Source of the DNA: Buddleja alternifolia | Taxonomy: Eukaryota > Streptophyta > Magnoliopsida > Lamiales > Scrophulariaceae | NCBI GenBank assembly: GCA_019426215.1 | Contig: CM033394.1 | Location: 43,584,423 to 43,648,422 of the forward strand | Length of the DNA: 64,000 bases | Reading direction: 5' to 3' | Shown: one piece after another, positions 46,296-57,057 of the stretch | Numbering within the stretch: the first letter of the stretch is position 1 | Layout: each line of letters opens with the position of its first letter | Translations under genes and position numbers: made by a program | The notes under the pieces: generated by a model | Databases searched by the model: none | Seen by the model: only the letters and a program-made list of their open reading frames with translations | Told to the model about the DNA's origin: nothing

Positions 46296-47162
46296 TCGAA
46301 TCGTTTGATTTATAATGATCATGTTTAGCAAATTAAATATAGCATATTGATATTGAGTGGAAATTAGCAAATTAAAATAAAATAGTTAGCATAGATTACT
46401 CCATCTGTGTCGAGAATAAAGTCTTATTGTTAAGAATTAACCAAATTAGTTTACCTTATCTTATTCTTTTCCAAAAGCATTATTTCCATAAATCAAAAGA
46501 GAACAAACAAAATCGTCTTTCAAAATATGTAATGATTTTAGTTTAATTTTTAATTGTTGTCTAATATTGATATATACAACTCTTTTTCCCCTAAATACGA
46601 TTATTGTTTAATAAGAAAAATAAATAAATACAATATTTCTCAATTACTGTGAAGGGCAATAGTAAGCTAATACAATAAATATTAACTTCTATAATAAGAG
46701 ACAAATATTGTGATAAAAATAAAATAGAATAGTTGATATCCTTTTTAAAAGGAATGTAATATGTTTTTCTTGCCTGATATGTAAAAAGAGTAAAAAGAAT
46801 AACCACACAAATGTTTTCGAGTTATTTAAAGTGCTGATTTGTACTTCACTTAGTACTGTTCACAAATCCTTTTCCTCAGGGAAAAAATAAATTAAAACGA
46901 TATATGAGCTTAATTCGTGAGTTAGAAAACCAACTCGTACTTCGTCTTTTTTTTTTTTTTAATCTTTTATCTTTATCAAGTCTATCATTTGTTTAGATTT
47001 ATTAAAGAAAAAAAGAAACACACCCTTAAAATCGCTATCGAATGTCCATCCAATAAGGGAAATTCTTTTACTTGTAAATTGTCTAATATAATTGTCTAAA
47101 ATTGTAGGAAAAGAATAAAGTTTTGTTCAAAAAAAGAAAAAGAATATAGAAAAGAATACGAA

Positions 47163-47416
47163 AAATTACACACAGACCCCCTCATTTATTGTGTAATTAC
47201 AAAAACTCCCCCCCCACTTATTAGAAATTACCAACACACCCCTTCAAGTTAAACATTTTTTATAACTACACCCCTTGTGTGTAATAATTCTTACAATTTT
47301 ACTATGTAAACTTTATAAGTAGACCCCTGAGGGGATGTGTTGGTAATTTTTAATAAGTGAGAGAAAATTTTTGCAATTACACAATATGTGAAGGGGCCTG
47401 TGTGTAATTTTCCCAA
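47163..47416. mobile_element. MITE with TTACACACAGACCCC ends
   Basis: The left end (TTACACACAGACCCCCTCAT, then TTGTGTAATTAC) pairs with the reverse strand of the right end (AATTACACACAGGCCCCTTC, then TTGTGTAATTGC). It is inserted in the second copy of the segmental duplication. Confidence 0.75.
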
Positions 47417-47423
47417 AAGGATA

Positions 47424-47963
47424 GGCTCTGTTTGTTTATGTTTTTGAGATAAAATCCTGAAAATTTCTCGAGAAATGCGTACTACATGGATTCGTGTGAG
47501 AATTGATGTGATGTGTGTTGTGTTTGTTTATGTTTTTAAATAGTAGTTGAGATTTGTAAAATGTGTCAAATCAATAATAATTGGTTGATGTATGATGAGT
47601 TAAATAATTGAGTTAGTTATTTGTATAATGATTATGTGAATAAATAAATAATAGAATAAGACAGATAGATATATAAAGTTAATTTAATATTAATATATTT
47701 TGAAATTTGAAATTTGAAATTTATTATTAATACATAGTAAAAATAGAAGATTGAATAAAAAAGTAATGATTGGAGGAAATGATGTTGATTGATAAATGTG
47801 TGAAATGATTGATATAGTGAGTGATAGGTAGTTATATGAAAGATTGAAAAAATTAAGTTGAAAAAAGTAGAATTTAGATGAAAATAATTTATGTTATAAA
47901 TTTTTAAAATTTTGTGATCTAAGATATTGAAAATGGAATTTGAAAACATAAACAAACAAGGCC
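47424..47963. mobile_element. Tourist-like MITE
   Basis: The left end GGCTCTGTTTGTTTATGTTT pairs with GGCCTTGTTTGTTTATGTTT on the reverse strand at right. ATA flanks both sides (47421-47423 and 47964-47966). The AT-rich interior carries a chance minus-strand frame. Confidence 0.8.
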
Positions 47964-48177
47964 ATATAGTTTTCAATTTTCCATTGTCCATGCAATTGTC
48001 AGCTAATTAATTGCCAGTCATATCCTCATTCTTTGCTTTGAGTAGCGCGTGTTTGCCACATGCATGTAGCTTGTTGTGGGGGTTTTGGTCCGCAGACCTA
48101 CTAGCCAAGAGCAATTGGGTGTTTTTATTGTTTCTTTTTACTTCTTAATTAAGTCTCTAAAGTCTTAACTGTTATCC

Positions 48178-48204
48178 ATATATATATATATATATATATA
48201 TATA
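48178..48204. repeat. TA microsatellite
   Basis: A run of about 13 TA units. Similar shorter runs occur near 14591, 17958, 38877 and 44597. Confidence 0.9.
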
Positions 48205-48635
48205 TTTCGTTTTAGAATTTGGCACGAATAAAATATTTCCAGTTTCACGCATTTCGTTTTTTTTAATAAATATTTTTCTCACTCTAGCCAACTTGACAGA
48301 ATCTTGATCGATAAATTTTATGGTACACCGAGCAAGTGTAATTTTAAGTTGTACTTGTCTGTTTACCTTTACATACACGGTATAGCTTAATGAGAAAAAG
48401 AGATAGAGACAACGACCGATAGCCCCGATGTACCATAATATATATTATCCAATCTTGACCTCAGTTTAATATTGGATTACTCATAAAAAAAATTAAAAAA
48501 GAACTCACAAAAAATTTTACTTCGAAAAATTCTAGTTCAAATTTATATTGATCAAGATCGTTATAATTTCAACTATCAAGAACAAAGCTCAGGTAAAATT
48601 TACAGTAAAATATCAAACAATGAGAAAGGTATTTT

Positions 48636-49048
48636 GATGAGTATGCAACTACCTCTCACATCGGATGAAGACGAAGACTTGAGAGGTTTATAAGTTCTAA
48701 CCTCCTCTCTCCCTAATGACGTATTTTAAGGACAAACTCGTGCGGTTCCAGCCAAAACGAATAATACCCGATGTAAGGGCGTCCGGTGTGCGAGAAGGCA
48801 AGTGCATGAAATATCATTTTAGTGGGAACAAGACCATGTGTCCTAATGATGAGTATGCAAACTACCTCCCAATCTCCCAAATCCTATATAGACAAGTGAC
48901 TTAAGAGGTTTATAAACTCCAAACTCCCCTCTCCATAGTGAAACGCTTGTTAGGGACAAACCCGTGTGACACCCGCTAAAGCAAATAATACCTCATGCGA
49001 GAACGTGTGGTGTACTAGAACAAGTGCGTGCCGACATCATATTTATAT
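48636..49048 (+). repeat. 212-bp tandem duplication, LTR-like
   Basis: Two diverged copies start GATGAGTATGCAA (48636 and 48848). They share GAGGTTTATAA, CCTCTCTCC/CCCTCTCC, GGGACAAACCCGTG-like and AATAATACC. GAGGTTTATAAG-type sequence is common around plant LTR promoters, so this may be an LTR fragment. Confidence 0.5.
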
Positions 49049-49352
49049 TTGGCCAAGTCAAATTTGGATTAAATGTTTTATCAAACTTGCCAAAGAAAGG
49101 TGGCTATAGTCCAATCTTAGACTAAGGTTAAGATATTTGCCCTGTATTGTTGGCCATCTATTTCCCATTTTTAAGTGCATGGACAACGACCGGCGTCGTT
49201 TTACTGTCTGGATTGCTTGGGGAGCTATATTTGTAGGATCCTCCGCCACATCGGAGCCACCAAGGAATGGCCTAGCTGTAGCCAGCAGAACTAGGTTAGC
49301 ACATCTTTTATTATGTCTTTGTTCTCCACGGCCATGCCACTTGGTAATATTT

Positions 49353-49494
49353 TTGGAAAATTCTAGTCAAACCCGGCTTGGCAGCACCTAGTTGTATTTC
49401 ACAAAGCGAGTGTATTACACTTGTCATATAATTGGTATATTATTTTAAAAAATATACATGAATTTGGCCGAGTCGAAAGCGGACTAGAATTTCC
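49353..49494. mobile_element. 142-bp MITE, second copy of the 2162-2303 family
   Basis: It shares ends (GGAAAATTCTAG and CTAGAATTTCCC) and interior (CCCGGCTT, GTGTATTACA, TTTGGCCGAGTCGA) with 2162-2303. AATATTTT and AATATCTT flank it. Confidence 0.65.
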
Positions 49495-49496
49495 CA

Positions 49497-51820
49497 ATAT
49501 CTTAAAGCATATTCTACACGTTATATCCACATAGATTATATTTTATTTTATTTATTTATTTATTTATTTTGGTGGGGTGAGAGGGGAGGAGGGTCAGGAA
49601 TCAGGATCAATATCTTGGACAACTTTTTTCGATAAAACGAGATATATTTATATTATTATACAACATTGTCAATGAAGCAATTAAAATAATTTAATGTCGT
49701 GATGATTATAGAAGCATTGCACTTAGTCAAATTAATCTAGTTAAGGTCCAACTGGACCTAAAATTCAACAATTAAAACTGAGAAATCAAAGTTCAAAATT
49801 CACGAAAAAGATTAGGGTTGCCCTTTCTCTAACATAATGTCAAAGTATATACAAATGTAACTTTGTAATTCGTTTATACCACCATTATTTTCCATAATTT
49901 TTTCACTTATATTATTTTGGAATATTAGATTTTTGTAGTTTATGGTTGGGTGAATTCACCTCCAATTTTCAAGTCGAATTTTCAGAATTCTGCACTGAAG
50001 TTCACTTGAGTGTCACTTTCTTCCTTCCCTAATCCCTCAGAAATAATTAAAGCAACAATAAATTACATATCCTATATTTGAATTGTTTTAATCAACAAAA
50101 TTAATATAGTGATGTAGGTAAAATATTGTCTTGGGTTGAGTTACACATATGGGCTACGTTGTGGCCTAAGCGCAATGAACTTATATCAGATAGGGTTGTT
50201 TGTACCCTATGGTGCAGGACCATAAATATAACATTTTTAAGATTCAAAAGGGGATTCAACTAATATATTATTCGTGATATACGATTTTCTTGGAATGATT
50301 TCTGAGTGGAGAGAGCCAATGCAGGGAAAACTCTCGGCATCCTTCTAACTATAGTTTCTTTTGTAGGTTTAGGGATTTCATTAATAAAATCATGAAAAAT
50401 ATTCTAACAATTTATGGTGCAAAATTCATCCGTATCATATAGTGATCTATGATCTCATTCCCTTTTTTAGAGTATATGTTTGTCAAGAGGTCGATGAGAG
50501 GATAAATATATTGGAATATCCTTTTCGTGCAAAGTAAGAAAGAAAGTTTGACAATTGAGGTCTGGAAAAATATTTAATTCTTTTCACCAACTCCTTAATA
50601 CTTCCCAAAATTGACCAAATAACAAATCTTATCCTTCGTGCTTGGTAATCTTTCATATCATTTAGTGGATCTTAGGTCACCAAAATCGCTTGAACTCTAG
50701 TAAGAGTTGGATATTCTACTTTTGTATAAATCTAATCTAACAAAATTTTCTGATTTTGTGGGTAAGCCAGCGTGGAATTTATAGTAAGTTTTGGATGTTA
50801 CTATTAAGTAATTCTTAACGTTATTCGGATTTTGTCATACATTAATGATAGTACACGTATTAGGAATTAGTTTTGCCGACTTCCTAGGAATCAGTTAATG
50901 ACTTAATGTGATTATGATGGATTTCTAACTCTAAGCCATATGTGTTTTAATATTTGATTTTAGGTCGATTTAATTCAGTCAGGGATGACCTCGTATACAG
51001 ACCAAATATCTCCAAATTCAATTTATAGACTGCACTTGGATTAGACAAGTTGTCTAAGTACCTTTTTAAGGACTAGTAAAGTGCATGTGAGTTGCACATG
51101 AACAACCATTTCATATATATATTTAAACAGGAAACTTTATTTAAAACATTATATAATTATTTGCTATAATAAAGATGATGGTATAATTATCAATATATCA
51201 TAATGGTAAGTACGTTTTCATAAACAATTTAGTAGTGTATTGTCAAAATATAACGTTTATGCTATAGCGCCTATTGAAGAAAAATATTCAAAAGAAATTA
51301 TTAGTTTTTAATATTAGAATTCATTGGGGACCTTTGAGTTTGTCGGCAATTTTAGGTGAAAGGATTCTAAGAAAATGTAGAGTCTCAAATGTTGTTAATT
51401 GAGTTATTTAATTAAGCAAGGGTAATTAATGACTTAATGTAGAGTCTCAAATAATTATTTAATTATTTAAACAAAGGTGGTAATAAATCTAAGTAAGGGT
51501 AATATTGTAATAGCACAATTGGAAGAAATAACTTCCAAGATTCATACTTTTATAATAATATAATATAATAGAATAAATATAGATATAGATTAAGTCTAAA
51601 TGTAATTCCAATTAAAAATATATTTCAGTGTCAGGGTCATGAGTCTTATATGAGAGGACCCAAATTTATATCACTGGATCGTACTTCCAAATCAATATTC
51701 AAACTACCGAGAATCCGATACAACCGGAGATGCATTAATTACTAAGGTTCCACCCACTTCACACGTTGTGAGAGGATGTATGTATAAATATTCCATATTG
51801 TACAGTCAATTACAAGTAAG
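49497..51820. other. intergenic AT-rich DNA
   Basis: No reading frame or element of note. A short local repeat (AATGTAGAGTCTCAAAT) occurs twice near 51377-51452. Confidence 0.35.
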
Positions 51821-51824
51821 GTTG

Positions 51825-52150
51825 TAATTGTAAATGAATCGAGTGGATCCGAATAATGTATTTCCAAAGATTTTTGAATTATTATTGAGTTTCAAAGCTT
51901 GTTTTGATTGTTAGTTGAATCAAGTTTAAACGAGCCTTATTCAAGCCAAACACGAGTCGAGCTCGAGTAACTTGATTTCTTTGCAAATATTTTGTCAAAT
52001 TTTACGCGTCGAGTGTGCTTGAGCCGATTTTCAAAACCCACAAAACAACAAAAAAGATGTCTAACTTTGATCTGTTACCATATGAATCCAAGCTTAAATG
52101 AGGTGTTAATGCAAGTCGATTAATGAGAAGCTTAATTTCTTTTCAACCCT
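51825..52150 (-). repeat. dispersed GCTCGG-rich repeat, copy 3 (inverted)
   Basis: On the minus strand it reads like 18395-18690, including ACTCGAGCTCGACTCGTGTT and AGGCTCGTTTAAACTTG, and ends in CGATTCATTTACAA. Confidence 0.6.
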
Positions 52151-52193
52151 AATTAAAAGGGCCAATACTTGTAAGAGACATGATCCGGGTCCA

Positions 52194-52589
52194 TCACAGA
52201 TGCCCACTTGGGCTAGATTTGTAGGATTTTACAATCGGGTACATAGCCATTATTGGGCCAATAGCACTAGGGCCCAATATAACTTGCATAGATGCTGCAT
52301 ATTCTTGGGCTAATGTTGGGTACAATGAAAGAAAAGCCTTGGATAGATCGAAACCAGTGGAGCCGGTGTTGAGTATGATGGTAAAAATAACATCAAATCC
52401 AGCTGCATACGGTGGACGAACTTCATTAATCTCGATCTACCATATAATCTCCTCCGAGCTTTGTCCCACCATGCGCCAATTTTCCGGATCATTGGTGTTA
52501 GGATTGGGGTGCGATCTTGCTCTGTGGCAGCTTGAAGTTTTTGCCAATTTCACGGTGTCATGCATTCTGCTCGGGGGCTTTGTTTCTAA
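52194..52589 (-). pseudogene. unidentified 131-codon frame broken by one stop
   Basis: The minus strand is open from 52589 to TGA 52194-52196 except for one TAG at 52437-52439. An ATG lies at 52563-52565. The upstream part has a Pro/Asn-rich stretch (HPNPNTNDPENWRMVG); the downstream part reads EVRPPYAAGFDVIFTIILNT and continues with balanced, protein-like composition. Such length is unusual in this AT-rich DNA, so I take it as a decayed coding fragment. I do not recognise the family and assign no function. A chance frame remains possible. Confidence 0.4.
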
Positions 52590-53277
52590 TCAAATGCTTG
52601 CTATTTTAATCTTTTTTGTAAAAATTCATTCGATGGATCTTTTTTCTTTTTATAATTAAAATTTATGCATTAATGAAACAGAGAGATATTACAAAATACA
52701 GTCCTAAGACATACACCTCATGCTCATCAACACAATTAAATATAACAAACAAAACATATGACTCAAAAATGGAAGCACAAAATACATCACTAACGACTAA
52801 GCTAGAACAACAAGCATTGGAATTATTCGATGGGTCTTGCATCATAGAACAATGTTTTAAGAGCAAGTTAATAATCTTAAACTTATAATAGACCAAAACA
52901 ATAGACAATTTTATATATATGTGAATATAACACTTATCAATCATCAACTTCTACGCAAATCAAAAAAGGGGAAATCAAACTTGATCTTAAGGTGCAATTA
53001 TTTTTAATGTGGTTACAAGATTTGTGAATATCGAGTAATCTTAACCACATATATACGATTAATTGAGATTACCAAAAAAAGGCCAAAAATCACTCATCAA
53101 TGTCCTTGATGGAAAATGGATCATACATGGAGGCTCCCAGAATTTGGGGTCCAGGATAATCTACAACATCACATGTTTATGTAATGGTAGAACCCTCCAC
53201 ATGTAAATCTATACATGTGTAACAAAAATCACCCGGAACTCAGCCTCGGGTCCCGAATGCCCCAAGTATCAACTATA

Positions 53278-53948
53278 TGATGGGTTTGTATGGAGATGAT
53301 TTCAAATAGCCAAAGGAAAATGCCATGAAAATTGACCCAAAAGGAAGATAAAATAGAGGCGAGATCGGTCGGGGTAGACTCAGGATTGCGAAATAGGGTC
53401 GGGGTTGACTGGGATCGCGAAAGGATAGAAAGGAGTCGAAAAAAATAGCGCTGGGGAGCACAGGCACGCGCAGTGGCGCCCATGAGCCAGTAGGAGGCGA
53501 CCAGGCGCGGGCTTGATGGCGCCAAGGTGCGAACGGTCGCGCCTAGGCACGGGGAAATAGCGCCCAGGTGAGGATGTGCGCAGCTGTACACGTTTTTGGC
53601 GAGAATTCTTGTCTTGGGGTGCAAGTTGACGGATTTTTGGCATATTTGAGTCCTAGTATGATTATAATTATTTCTTATTGTGTTTAGGAATTATTTCTTT
53701 TGTTAATTAGGATTGTTTTTCTAATTTATTAGGGTTTAGGTCTTCTCCACTAGTAAAAATATGAGAACTTTACTTGTAATTCATTGATGTATTCATTGAG
53801 AAATAAAGATGTAGTCTAGGTTGGCTCTGGATGTAGATAAGTTATGCCGAACCACGTCAAATTCTCGTGTTTTCATCTTCATGTTTAGGCTTAAGATTTA
53901 TTGTTTCTTGATTATTTTTCATGCTCTGATGACCTACCATCCCTAACA
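53278..53948 (+). repeat. 5' LTR
   Basis: 671 bp. It contains a GC-rich block at about 53455-53590 with repeated GGCGCC and CCAGGCGC-type motifs, then TTGTAATTCATTGATG and a polyadenylation-like AATAAAGATGTAG. Confidence 0.9.
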
Positions 53949-53950
53949 AC

Positions 53951-53963
53951 TGGTATCAAAGCC
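53951..53963 (+). other. primer binding site
   Basis: TGGTATCAAAGCC, two bases after the LTR end, is close to the complement of the 3' end of plant initiator methionine tRNA (usual form TGGTATCAGAGC). Confidence 0.8.
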
Positions 53964-55132
53964 ATAGGTTATAGATTTAGATGACGTCCTAAATCAAGAT
54001 CTATGGGAAAGTGTTTTTGGCTAAACATGGATTTCGTCGTGGAAACGATGGTAGGAGATGGAAGAATAATCAAGCTCGATGACTTCGTTGCAGAGAAGCA
54101 CGAATTGAGGTCGTGGTGAAGCCGGAGAAGATGATAGAGGAGGATGAGATCGGGTAGATCGCCAACCAAAGAAGAGCAATCCCATTGAACGTTAACGAGA
54201 AAACGTTGGAAAATCGTGGTGCCAGCAGATAGGCAGATTCGCAGGGGCAGATGCAGATTCGTGTTACTAGGTGGGTAGACATGAAGCCAATGGGAGCAGT
54301 TGCGGTGCTAGAGGCAGATCCGTCAAGCCAGAGATCAGAGGGAAAACCGTGTTTCCAAGAGGAATGAACGACTTGCAGAGACCGGGGTCGGTAGAGTTAC
54401 GGTGCCAAGAAAGCAAATTCACCAAGCCAGAGGCCAGAATGATATAATCAGTAACCGAGATGGTAGAGCCATGTAGTCGAGAGACCAGAGGGCAGGGTTA
54501 TGGAGGCATGACCACATAGAAAGAAACCATGAAGGCAGGAAACGGCGCTGAGAGGGGTTGACCGTGGAGTCGGAAGTCATGGTGGCAGGATGCGAAAATC
54601 GGGTAGGTAGATTCACAGAGCAACGGGTTTATTGGTAGAGGGATGTGACATAGCTCGTGGAGTGGGATCTCGAGCAAATATGTCAGTGGTCCGAGTTAGC
54701 CATTGAAAACCGAGTTGGCGGATGGATCAGACATAGCTCATGCAAGGGCAGAGAGCAGATATGTAAGGGATCCAAGATTGCCGTTGAAAAAGTCCTTAGT
54801 GGAAAGATATCAGTGGACGGGTTGACCAAGGCTGTTTGGGTTGTGACATGTTCGGGTTTTAGAGTAACCTATATCCGAAGGTCAGTTGGACCGAGATGGA
54901 TATGCCACGGTATTCAGGAGTTAGCTGATCACCAAAAGAATAGGGTAGTGACGAGGGTTCAAAAGGGGGGGAACGAAACGATGTTCACAAAGAGAGTTCG
55001 TCAAGTGGGTGACACTAGAGGATGAATGAATTGATGAGACATTGAGAGGTCTCGGGGTTTGATCTCCATTGGGTTTGGGGATGGATCGACTAAACTAAGG
55101 TTCACTTGGGAAAAGTGAAGTCATGGTTCAAG

Positions 55133-56338
55133 CATGGTCTTAAATATCCTCCGAAACCTCGAAATTTCGAGTTTCCGGGGGTCTCGAAGCGAAATTTCAC
55201 CTTCGATCCAATTTTGCAGAATATCTATCGAGATTTCCCGATCTTTTCGACATCTCCCGATATTTACCGATATTTCCGATATTTCACGAAATCTTGAATT
55301 CTTAATAAAATAACTTTGTTAAATATCTACCGAAATTTCCCGAAATTCTCGAAATATCCCGAAAGTCCTGAAATATCCCAAAATTTCCCGAAATATCCCG
55401 AAATTTCGGCCAAACTCAAAATATTTCAAAATTTAAAATTATGTGGTTTTAAATGATGATTTGTATTAAAATTGTGGTATTTTGTTTTAATGAAATTCCT
55501 TGAAGATTTGGTTATTACTTTACTCTCAAATCATATTTATTTTATATTTTGCGCCACAAATCTTAATCATACTACTTGACAAAATTCACTATACATACAT
55601 TATATATACAGTATTATTTATGTAAAAATGCATAATTATGATATTTAAAGCTACACAAAGTTTCGTTGTATATTTCCAAATATTTCTATAAATATCAATG
55701 ATTTCTTTAAAATCGATGCCCTTTGTATAGGTTGGAGCTATGAAGCTTACCAACATTTCATTTTTGATTAAAAAGGGAAAGGGCTTTTTCAGCTGGTGCG
55801 CAGGAGCGCACTTACGTTTTCCCTTTACTAATAGGGGGTCCCGTGGTTCCTATGCCGCCGCGTTTTCCGGTCCTTTTCTTTTAATGCTTCGACCCGAAGC
55901 GATAGCTTCTAGCTAGTTCAGTGGATAAGATGGCTGCGCTCCAGCTCACTCAAGAATGGGACGGCAGTGGTCCGCCGGCAAGCTCGTTCTGATCTTGGAC
56001 GCAGTACATTGGAATCCTGAAGCACCACCACGAACGCTACCGCGCGTCCGCTTGCGGTGCGGTAAGGCACCACCCTCTTGTGCCAGCAGCCAACTCCGGC
56101 GTGTCAGCTTAGTTATCCTCATCAAGCCACTTACTTGATGTCTAGCTTCCCAACTGGTAGACGTTTCCTTTTCCCCCAGATCAATGAAGAAGGGAGACGT
56201 AAGTGGATTCTTCCGAAGAACCGGAAGCGAAGCGCTATGCCGGTTCATTGAAATTTTGAATATTCCCGAAATTTCCATTGAAATTTCCGTAAATTTACTA
56301 CCCCGATATCGATACCGATACCGAAATTTAATACCTTG
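55133..56338. mobile_element. hAT-like element nested in the LTR retrotransposon
   Basis: The ends CATGGTCTTAAAT and, on the reverse strand, CAAGGTATTAAAT are inverted repeats. GGTTCAAG flanks both sides exactly (55125-55132 and 56339-56346), an 8-bp duplication as in hAT elements. The left subterminal region (55150-55430) is packed with CGAAATTTC and CCGATATTTCC motifs, and the right one has CGATACCGATACCGAAATTT. Clustered subterminal motifs are usual transposase binding arrays. No transposase is present, and a mitochondrial-like segment lies inside. Confidence 0.8.
55773..56249. other. probable mitochondrial DNA insert (NUMT)
   Basis: About 480 bp of GC-richer DNA with phrases I associate with plant mitochondrial genomes (AGCTGGTGCGCAGGAGCG, TGCTTCGACCCGAAGCGATA, AAGCGAAGCGCTATGCCGG). 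It is bounded by AT-rich hAT-like sequence on both sides. I see no intact mitochondrial gene in it; frames on both strands are short. The assignment rests on memory of sequence style. Confidence 0.55.
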
Positions 56339-56376
56339 GGTTCAAGTTGAGTTCGAGAATTTGAAAATCATTCTCC

Positions 56377-56387
56377 AAGTGGGAGAT
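56377..56387 (+). other. polypurine tract
   Basis: AAGTGGGAGAT directly abuts the TG start of the 3' LTR, the expected place for plus-strand priming. Confidence 0.8.
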
Positions 56388-57057
56388 TGATGGGTTTGTG
56401 TGGAGATTATTTCAAATAGCCAAAGGAAGATGCCATGAAAATTCACCCAAAAGGAAGATAAAATAGAGCCGAGACTGGTCGGGCTAGACTCGGAGTTGCG
56501 AAATAGGGTTGGGGTTGACCAGGATCGCGAAAGGATAGAAAGGAGTCGAAGAAAACAAATTTGGGGAGCACATGCACGTGTAGTGGCGCGGCCACTAGGC
56601 GACGCCCAGGTGCCAGTAGGAGGCGCCCAGGCGCCAAGGTGCGAAGGGTGGCGCCTAAGCGCGGGGAAATGGCGCCCAGGCGCGGATGTGCGCGGCTGTA
56701 TGCATTTAGCGAGAATTATTGTCTTGGGGTGCAAGTTGGCAGATTTGGGCATATTTGAGTCCTAGTATGATTAGAATTATTTCCTATTGTGTTTAGAAAT
56801 TATTCTCTTTGTTAATTAGGATTGTTTTCCTAATTTGTTAGGGTTTTGGTCTTCTCCACTAGTATAAATATCAAAACTCTACTTGTAATTCATTGATGTA
56901 CTCATTAAGAAATAAAGATGTAGTTTAGGTTGGTTCGTGGATTTAGGCAAATTATGCCAAACCACGTTAAATTCTCGTGTTTTCATGTTCATGTTTAGGT
57001 TTAAGATTTATTGTTTTTTTTTATTTTTCGTGTTCTGATGGCCTACCATCCCTAACA
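56388..57057 (+). repeat. 3' LTR
   Basis: 670 bp, aligning along its whole length with 53278-53948. Differences are scattered, with the most in the GC-rich block and a few small indels, so the insertion is not very recent. Confidence 0.9.

Larger units (their letters stand above)
44523..48025 (+). repeat. segmental duplication, second copy with later insertions
   Basis: It matches 42463-44475 in order and orientation. It is longer because it has gained two SINEs (45751-45920, 46097-46295), two MITEs (47163-47416, 47424-47963) and a local repeat of a CCCTCTTCTTC-rich segment near 44915 and 45215. None of these is present at the matching places of the first copy, so the duplication came first. 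Confidence 0.8.
53278..57057 (+). mobile_element. complete non-autonomous LTR retrotransposon
   Basis: 5' LTR 53278-53948 and 3' LTR 56388-57057 both start TGATGGGTTTG and end CCATCCCTAACA. CTATA flanks both ends (53273-53277 and 57058-57062), a perfect 5-bp target duplication. A primer site ACTGGTATCAAAGCC follows the 5' LTR and a purine tract AAGTGGGAGAT precedes the 3' LTR. The internal region (about 2.4 kb, half of it a nested hAT-like insertion) has no gag or pol I can recognise. It must have moved with proteins from another element, probably copia-type judging by the primer site and purine tract. Confidence 0.9.

Noticed and set aside
49137..49391. 84-codon plus-strand frame
   Set aside because: It runs into the MITE at 49353 and shows no recognisable domain.
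52673..52888. 71-codon plus-strand frame and a 94-codon minus frame over 52663-52947
   Set aside because: Both are open, but neither resembles a known protein and composition does not favour one; left as unexplained.
53229..53643. Arg/Pro/Ser-rich minus-strand frames
   Set aside because: They fall in the GC-rich block of the 5' LTR and recur in the 3' LTR as a by-product of motif repeats.
55905..55975. tRNA-like segment in the mitochondrial-like insert
   Set aside because: CTAGTTCAGTGGATAAGATGG looks like a D-arm region, but no anticodon arm, T-arm or acceptor stem can be paired around it.
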